The notes under the pieces were generated by a model. That model was given only the letters and a program-made list of their open reading frames with translations, made no database searches and was not told the origin of the DNA. 10,677 bases of DNA from Myxococcota bacterium (GTDB lineage: Bacteria; Myxococcota_A; UBA9160; PR03): the NCBI GenBank assembly GCA_030066475.1, contig JASJBO010000219.1, positions 1 through 10,677 on the forward strand, written 5' to 3'. The translations under genes and the position numbers were made by a program. This document shows, one piece after another, positions 6,592 through 10,677 of this stretch (position 1 is the first letter of the stretch; each line of letters starts with the position of its first letter).

Positions 6592-6614
6592 GGAGCCGCC
6601 TCGAAGCGGGCTCC
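6592..6614 (-). promoter_or_regulatory. Stem-loop in the pucB leader, near the start codon
   Basis: GGAGCC (6592-6597) pairs with GGCTCC (6609-6614), leaving an 11-base loop. It lies just upstream of the AGGAG ribosome site of pucB on the predicted leader RNA. It may stabilise the message or tune initiation; no known riboswitch is recognised. Confidence 0.4.
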
Positions 6615-6634
6615 GTCACTGATTGTCGGACCTC

Positions 6635-6651
6635 CGGGAAGACCTTTCCCG
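6635..6651 (-). promoter_or_regulatory. Stem-loop at the 5' end of the pucBA leader
   Basis: CGGGAA (6635-6640) pairs with TTCCCG (6646-6651) around a 5-base loop. It falls a few bases downstream of the expected transcription start, so it would cap the 5' end of the antenna mRNA, a common way to slow decay. The structure is read from sequence; the role is inferred. Confidence 0.4.
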
Positions 6652-6662
6652 AGCATGACCAA

Positions 6663-6691
6663 CCCATACTCCGCTGGTCGCTTTGTGTCAA
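6663..6691 (-). promoter_or_regulatory. Sigma-70-type promoter of pucBA
   Basis: On the minus strand TTGACA (6691-6686), a perfect -35 box, is followed after exactly 17 bases by TATGGG (6668-6663), a moderate -10 box. Transcription would begin near 6656, giving a leader of about 80 bases before pucB. The -35 box is part of the inverted repeat TGTCAATGACA (6686-6696), so a repressor bound there would block polymerase. Confidence 0.55.
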
Positions 6692-6711
6692 TGACATTTG
6701 TCGCGCCGGCA

Positions 6712-6729
6712 TGTCAAGCGTAACTGACA
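6712..6729. promoter_or_regulatory. PpsR/CrtJ-like operator (TGT-N12-ACA)
   Basis: TGTCAAGCGTAACTGACA is a perfect match to the TGT-N12-ACA consensus of the photosynthesis repressor PpsR/CrtJ, with extended half-sites TGTCA and TGACA. It lies about 20 bases upstream of the predicted -35 box of pucBA. In Rhodobacter, puc is repressed by this protein under oxygen or strong light. The regulator gene itself is not in this window. A second, closely spaced TGTCA/TGACA pair overlaps the -35 box. Confidence 0.6.
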
Positions 6730-6759
6730 GTCGCCGCCAGGTCCTGCAACTATCTCAAT

Positions 6760-7233
6760 TTATTGGGTTTCGGTCGGTTCCGACGACGCCGGGTGCGCGG
6801 TCGCCCGGACCCGAAGCCCGCCGTCGCGCCAGGCCGCCAGCAGCAGCGCGATCTCGCCGGCGTGGAACGCCAGCGCGGCAGCCGGGAGCAGGACGAGCTG
6901 CCAGATCAGCACCGTCGCCGCGGCCATCGCCCAGCTGCCAGCCAGGTAGGTCCCGCACAGCCCCGCCGAGATCGGCCGGCCGAGGCGCCAGAGCACCGCG
7001 GCGAGCGCCGCGAGCGTCAGGACGGCCTTGATCAGCGCCATGCCGCGCAGCAGGCGCACCAGCTCGGGGTCCACGGCCGCCCGCGCCTCCGAGGCGCCGG
7101 TGGAGGCAGCGACCGCGGTGGCGACGAGGCCCCCCGAGACCAGCAGCGTCCGCCAGACGCGGGCGCGCGGCGGGCGCGCAGCCCGAGCCCGAGGCGCGTC
7201 GGGAACCGGGCGGGCTGTCGCAGGAGCGGCCAA
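6760..7233 (-). CDS. Small membrane protein of unknown function
   Basis: Predicted protein of 157 residues; no family recognised. I chose the TTG at 7233 because it has a clean GGAGG six bases upstream and lies in the 31-base gap after the previous gene; longer versions would overlap the hydrolase gene. The N-terminus (about 1-26) is Ala/Arg/Pro-rich and basic, followed by about four hydrophobic segments near residues 27-45, 62-83, 88-112 and 114-136. The C-terminus (137-157) is polar. His and Glu inside the last hydrophobic segment (AFHAGEIALLL) stand out as possible functional residues. It is the last gene of the bciA group and lies directly upstream of the pucBA promoter, so a role in pigment or membrane biogenesis is possible but unproven. 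Confidence 0.65.
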   Translation of the reverse strand: MAAPATARPVPDAPRARAARPPRARVWRTLLVSGGLVATAVAASTGASEARAAVDPELVRLLRGMALIKAVLTLAALAAVLWRLGRPISAGLCGTYLAGSWAMAAATVLIWQLVLLPAAALAFHAGEIALLLAAWRDGGLRVRATAHPASSEPTETQ

Positions 7234-7264
7234 GCGGAACCTCCGCGCCGGACTCGCGCCGAGG

Positions 7265-8152
7265 CTACCCCACCGACGCCGCCGCGCGAGCCACGTCGCG
7301 CCAGAAGCGGTCCATCGCGGCCGTCGTCTTCTCCAGCTCCTCCCAGTGGGGCAGTCCCTGCGTGGGCCGCACGCGCTCGGCGCGCCAGCCGGGCCGCTCG
7401 CGCAGGAGCTCGGGCAGCCGCTCGAAGGAGACGTTCGGGTCCTCGTCGAAGAGCACCAGCGCCGGGATCTCCAGCGGCTCGTAGAGACGGGCACAGGCGT
7501 CGGGAGAGAAGAGCGCGAACGACAGGAACGCGTAGGGTGCGAACTTCGCGTCGGGCTGGTGTGACGTCTGGTAGGCGTACTCGATCAGCTCCTGCGGGGG
7601 CTCGCCGCGGAAGTTGCGACCGAGGAAGTAGCGGATGCTCGGCCTCGACGTGAGCAGCCCGAACAGCGCGTCCGAGAGGACGGGCAGCCCCAGGAATCGC
7701 CGCGCGCGACGGCTCGCCGCCGGGCCGGGGGGCGCCCGGCGCGAGAGGCCCGTGGGCGAGATCAGCACCAGCGACGCGATGCTCCCGGGCCGCGCGAGCG
7801 CCGCGGCGGCCGCGAACTCCGCGCCGAGCGAGAGCGCGACGACGTCGGCGGGCTCCCGCACCCGTTCGGCGAGCAGCCCGTTCAACGCCTCCGCGTAGAG
7901 CGCCGGGGTGTAGCGCCGGTCGCCGCGCTCCGAGAAGCCGAAGCCGGGCAGATCGGGCGCGAAGACCGGGCGCCGCGACCGGTAGTGATCGAACAGCGGC
8001 TTCATCTCGAATGCGCTCGGCGCCGCGTTCACGCTGTGCACGAGCACCAGCGGGCGACCGCTGGCGGTCGCGTCGACGTAGTAGCCGAGGCGGCCGGCGC
8101 GCTCCGTCTCCAGCTCCTCTCGCGCCGCGCCGAGGGCCTTCTCGAGCGTCAT
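7265..8152 (-). CDS. Alpha/beta-fold hydrolase in the bciA operon
   Basis: Predicted enzyme of 295 residues with the alpha/beta hydrolase fold; substrate unknown. The oxyanion-hole region is LVLVHSVNAAPSAFE (35-49), followed by FAPDLPGFGFS (64-74). The nucleophile elbow is ALSLG with Ser108, where the first Gly of GxSxG is replaced by Ala. The acid is likely Asp236 or Asp238 (FDEDPN) and the base His269 (GLPHWEE). No signal peptide or membrane helix is seen. The ATG overlaps the bciA stop by four bases (ATGA), so it is translationally coupled to a bacteriochlorophyll gene. It does not look like a standard BchO, which is also an alpha/beta hydrolase of this pathway, but a role in pigment or carotenoid metabolism is a fair guess from position. 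Confidence 0.9.
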   Translation of the reverse strand: MTLEKALGAAREELETERAGRLGYYVDATASGRPLVLVHSVNAAPSAFEMKPLFDHYRSRRPVFAPDLPGFGFSERGDRRYTPALYAEALNGLLAERVREPADVVALSLGAEFAAAAALARPGSIASLVLISPTGLSRRAPPGPAASRRARRFLGLPVLSDALFGLLTSRPSIRYFLGRNFRGEPPQELIEYAYQTSHQPDAKFAPYAFLSFALFSPDACARLYEPLEIPALVLFDEDPNVSFERLPELLRERPGWRAERVRPTQGLPHWEELEKTTAAMDRFWRDVARAAASVG

Positions 8153-9198
8153 CCGTGCCCCCCCGTACCGTGACCGGATCGCAGACCTTTGCCGGATGCA
8201 AACACGCTGTGGTCGCCCAGCTCCTGCCCCGAGAGACCTTCGCGCAGCACCCGCGCATAGAAGTCGCGCAGCGTCCCGGTCCCGTGGGACGGTGTCGCCG
8301 CGGCTTCGTAGCGGCCGCTGCGCGCGTCGAGCACCAGCATCGACTCGGTGGCATAGTAGCGGCCGATGCGGGCGAGCTCGGCCTTGTCGCGCAGGCGCGG
8401 CGCCACGCGCGCCCCGACGGCCAGCGCCGCGGCGGCGAGATCGAGCGCGGCGACGGGAACGCGGCGGAAGCGGGGCGCCCGGCCCAGGAGCTCGAAGAGC
8501 ATCTCGCCCTGCTGGCGCGGCGAGATCGCCTCTCCCGGGCCGCCGACGGGAAGCACGGCGTTGCGTCGCGCGGGGTCGATCAGGCAGTCGGCCACGAAGC
8601 ACGCCAGGTCTGCCTCGGCGATGGGCTTGCAGGCCGTGAGCTCGCCGTCGCCGAACACCAGGAACGGCCTGCCCCGCTTCACCGCCTCCACCTGGCCCGC
8701 CAGGGACTTGAAGAAGGCCGTGGGCCGGACGATCGAGTGCGTGAGTCCCGATTCGATCAGCCTCGCTTCGAAGGCCAGCTTCGCGTGTTGGAAGGCGAGG
8801 CGGGGCTTCTGGACGCAGATCGCCGACAGCAGCACGAAGTGGGAGGCCCCGGCCGACGCGCCGGCGTCGAGCAGCTGGACGTTCGCGCGGTGCTCGACGC
8901 GCCAGGCGTCGTCCGGCCCGCCGGTCCGGCTTCCCAGGCAGGAGACGACGGCGTCCGGCTCTGCGCCGCGCAGCCCTTCTTCGCGGAGCGACCGCGCGTC
9001 GGTCACCTCGCAGAAGCGCACGTCGGCCCCCGCGAGCCGCGCCCGCGTATCGGCCTCCGCCAGGGCGCCGCCGACCCCGGCGCGTCGGCGGGCGAGAGCG
9101 ACGACGTGGTGCCCGCGCGCGACGAGCTCCCGCACCACGTGCCGACCGATGTAGCCGGTCGCGCCGGCCACCAGGACGCGGCGGGCGGGCGCGGTCAC
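8149..9198 (-). CDS. bciA: Divinyl chlorophyllide 8-vinyl reductase (BciA type)
   Basis: NADPH-dependent enzyme that reduces the C8 vinyl group of divinyl (proto)chlorophyllide to ethyl in (bacterio)chlorophyll synthesis. The 349-residue protein begins with a Rossmann site GATGYIG (12-18) and carries long blocks typical of BciA/plant DVR: VVSCLGSRTGG, AGASHFVLLSAICVQKP, HSIVRPTAFFKSLAGQVE, FGDGELTACKPI, IGRYYATESMLVLD and REGLSGQELG. This separates it from the unrelated ferredoxin-dependent BciB. I chose GTG at 9198 because family similarity begins eight residues later and no in-frame ATG/GTG lies nearby upstream; the ribosome site is weak. A TTG at 9360 would add 54 poorly conserved residues. 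The stop overlaps the next gene (ATGA). Its presence means the cell can make monovinyl pigment. Confidence 0.95.
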   Translation of the reverse strand: MTAPARRVLVAGATGYIGRHVVRELVARGHHVVALARRRAGVGGALAEADTRARLAGADVRFCEVTDARSLREEGLRGAEPDAVVSCLGSRTGGPDDAWRVEHRANVQLLDAGASAGASHFVLLSAICVQKPRLAFQHAKLAFEARLIESGLTHSIVRPTAFFKSLAGQVEAVKRGRPFLVFGDGELTACKPIAEADLACFVADCLIDPARRNAVLPVGGPGEAISPRQQGEMLFELLGRAPRFRRVPVAALDLAAAALAVGARVAPRLRDKAELARIGRYYATESMLVLDARSGRYEAAATPSHGTGTLRDFYARVLREGLSGQELGDHSVFASGKGLRSGHGTGGHG

Positions 9199-9724
9199 GC
9201 CCGCACCCGTTGCCCGCGTTCGGACCGCGGCGGCGCCGCCCGGCGACCGCGTCGTTCGTGGCGGAACGCGCCACGGCGCGAAGCGCTCAACCTTGCGGAC
9301 CGCCTCCCGCTCGCGCGCGCAGCTCCCGCGCGGTCGCGGGGGCGCCGCGCCGGCGGCCAACGGCCGGGAACCCGTCGGGCGGGTGCGGGATCACGTCCTG
9401 CATCAGGCGCGAGTATATCGACAACCGACCTCTCCAGAGATCGAATCGATCCGCTACCAGCGGAGCCGGTCGATTCCTGGAACACGACGGCCGTCGCGAC
9501 GGACACCCTTCCCTGGGCGAGCAGGGTCACGACCTGAGGGAGGCGCGACCCTCGAGAGCCGGGCGTCCAGCGTTCGCGGTTCGAGTCGCTGATGAACGGG
9601 TTGTTCCACATCACCCCGCTCGCGACCGAGACCTGGATGCGCATCCTCGGTCGATGGGCATCCCGACGACCCTCTGAGTCCGGCGAAGGCATCCCGACCG
9701 CTCGTGTACACTGCGTCGACTGTC
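9199..9724. other. Intergenic region between bciA and the lipoprotein hydrolase gene
   Basis: About 525 bases between divergent genes with no convincing gene. TATACT (minus strand, 9417-9412) is an isolated AT-rich hexamer that could be a -10 box for bciA, but no good -35 box is seen and the leader would be about 200 bases. No TGT-N12-ACA site was found. The minus-strand frame from ATG 9644 to about 9410 has GC-rich third positions and an ordinary amino-acid mix (for example VMWNNPFISDSNRERW). It may be a gene remnant; I cannot assign it to a family. Confidence 0.4.
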
Positions 9725-10675
9725 GTGAAACGGCGCATCTTCCGCATCTTCCTCGTGCTCCTGATCGTCACGATCGGCGCCTGCTCGGTCGACCTCGCGA
9801 CGGTGAGGCACGACGAGTTCCTGGAGCGCGCCGGGACATTGGCCAGCAAGGACGTCGTCGCCTCCGTGGAGTCCAAGGGCCTGCATCAGACCTTGCGGCT
9901 CAGGGCCTCGACCGGATTGACGGTCGAGGTCAGGACGTTGCGGCCGCACACTGCACCGAGCGAGAAGCTGCCGGTCATCCTCGTGGTCGGCGGACTGCGT
10001 ACGGGCAAAGACGCCGTCGACCTCGTGGCCGATCTGGACGATGTCGCTTGTGCCGCGATCGACTATCCCTACCGGGGGCCTCTGGAGCTCGAAGGCCTCC
10101 GGCAGATCGCCTCCGCCGCACCGGCCATCCGCCGCGGCTTCCTCGACACACCGTCCGCGCTGTCGCTGACCCTGCACTGGCTGCTGGAACAGGACTGGGT
10201 GGATCCGGATCGCATCGAGCTCCTGGGCGCCAGTCTCGGCGTGCCGTTCGCGGCGGTCGCCGGCGCGACGGACGAACGCTTCTCGCGCCTGTGGCTGATC
10301 CACGGCGGGGCGGACAACCAATCCTGGGTGGAACACGCGGGGCGCGACGAGATCGAGTCCGACTGGCTGCGCAGCATCGCGACGTGGGCCGCCTTGTTCA
10401 TCTCCTACGGCAACTCCTTCGACACGGCCGAGCGCATGCGCGACTTCGCGCCCCGGCCGTTGATCATCATCGCGGCATCGGACGACGACTTCGTACCGAA
10501 GGAAAGTCAGGCTCCCTTCATCGAGATCGCTCGGGATGACAACGTCGAGTTGATCTGGACGGAAGGACTGCACATCACGCGCAGACGACCCGAAGTGCTC
10601 ACCCAGCTGTTCGAGATCGTACTCTCCAGGGTGCGAGAGGAGTCCGCCGCCGGGGTTGCTGACCCGGGATCATGA
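9725..10675 (+). CDS. Lipoprotein alpha/beta hydrolase
   Basis: Predicted enzyme of 316 residues. A basic N-terminus (VKRRIFR) and a hydrophobic stretch end in lipobox IGAC with Cys20, so it is probably a membrane-anchored lipoprotein facing the periplasm. An alpha/beta hydrolase domain follows: VILVVGG strand, nucleophile elbow GASLG with Ser170, acid probably Asp254 (DDFVP) and base His283 (EGLHIT). The layout resembles dienelactone-hydrolase or acyl-peptidase-like families; the substrate is unknown. The GTG at 9725 is preferred because it gives a normal signal peptide; GTG 9704 would add seven residues, and neither has a clear ribosome site. Less GC-rich stretches and opposite orientation set it apart from the photosynthesis genes. 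ATG at 10672 overlaps its stop (ATGA), hinting at another gene beyond the window. Confidence 0.85.
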   Translation: MKRRIFRIFLVLLIVTIGACSVDLATVRHDEFLERAGTLASKDVVASVESKGLHQTLRLRASTGLTVEVRTLRPHTAPSEKLPVILVVGGLRTGKDAVDLVADLDDVACAAIDYPYRGPLELEGLRQIASAAPAIRRGFLDTPSALSLTLHWLLEQDWVDPDRIELLGASLGVPFAAVAGATDERFSRLWLIHGGADNQSWVEHAGRDEIESDWLRSIATWAALFISYGNSFDTAERMRDFAPRPLIIIAASDDDFVPKESQAPFIEIARDDNVELIWTEGLHITRRRPEVLTQLFEIVLSRVREESAAGVADPGS

Positions 10676-10677
10676 TG

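Noticed and set aside
9199..9360. Extension of BciA to a TTG at 9360
   Set aside because: The extra 54 residues are Arg/Ala/Pro-rich and unlike the family; the Rossmann motif lies at the normal distance from GTG 9198.
1..10677. CRISPR arrays, tRNA or rRNA genes, insertion sequences, attachment sites
   Set aside because: No spaced direct repeats of CRISPR type, cloverleaf sequences, transposase frames or terminal inverted repeats were seen; the only tandem repeats are the coding repeats at 5495-5818.

Overview
This window is part of a photosynthesis gene cluster from a bacterium with a purple-bacterial type II reaction centre. It is GC-rich, about two thirds or more by eye, and most genes start with GTG or TTG. 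No gene here fixes the phylum. Phototrophic Proteobacteria, or a lineage that received such a cluster (for example phototrophic Myxococcota or Gemmatimonadota), all fit.

Positions 1-3378 (+): a tightly spaced pufL (3' part only)-pufM-pufC-puhE block. It encodes the reaction-centre L and M subunits, the four-haem electron donor cytochrome, and an assembly factor usually found with puh genes. It converges with the next block, leaving 18 bases between stop codons.

Positions 3397-6760 (-), transcribed right to left: a peripheral-antenna block. A promoter with a PpsR/CrtJ-like palindrome precedes pucB and pucA, which encode LH2-type beta and alpha antenna peptides. Then come an unrecognised protein with four copies of an S-R/Q-N-P-x-P motif, a PucC/LhaA-family transporter-like assembly factor, and a peptide deformylase. 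The alpha peptide carries Phe-Phe where standard LH2 has Tyr-Trp, which suggests a blue-shifted B800-820 (LH3-like) antenna.

Positions 6760-9198 (-): bciA (8-vinyl reductase of bacteriochlorophyll synthesis), then an alpha/beta hydrolase with a 4-base overlap, then a small membrane protein of unknown function.

Positions 9199-9724 hold no convincing gene. At 9725-10675 (+) lies a lipoprotein alpha/beta hydrolase with no visible link to photosynthesis, possibly the cluster edge.

Together the genes cover reaction centre, electron donor, antenna, antenna assembly and a pigment-finishing enzyme. The best candidate for something undescribed is the repeat protein encoded between pucA and the PucC/LhaA gene. 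It looks like a small folded domain followed by a disordered, basic tail of repeated short motifs, as expected of a multivalent linker or assembly scaffold for antenna complexes.
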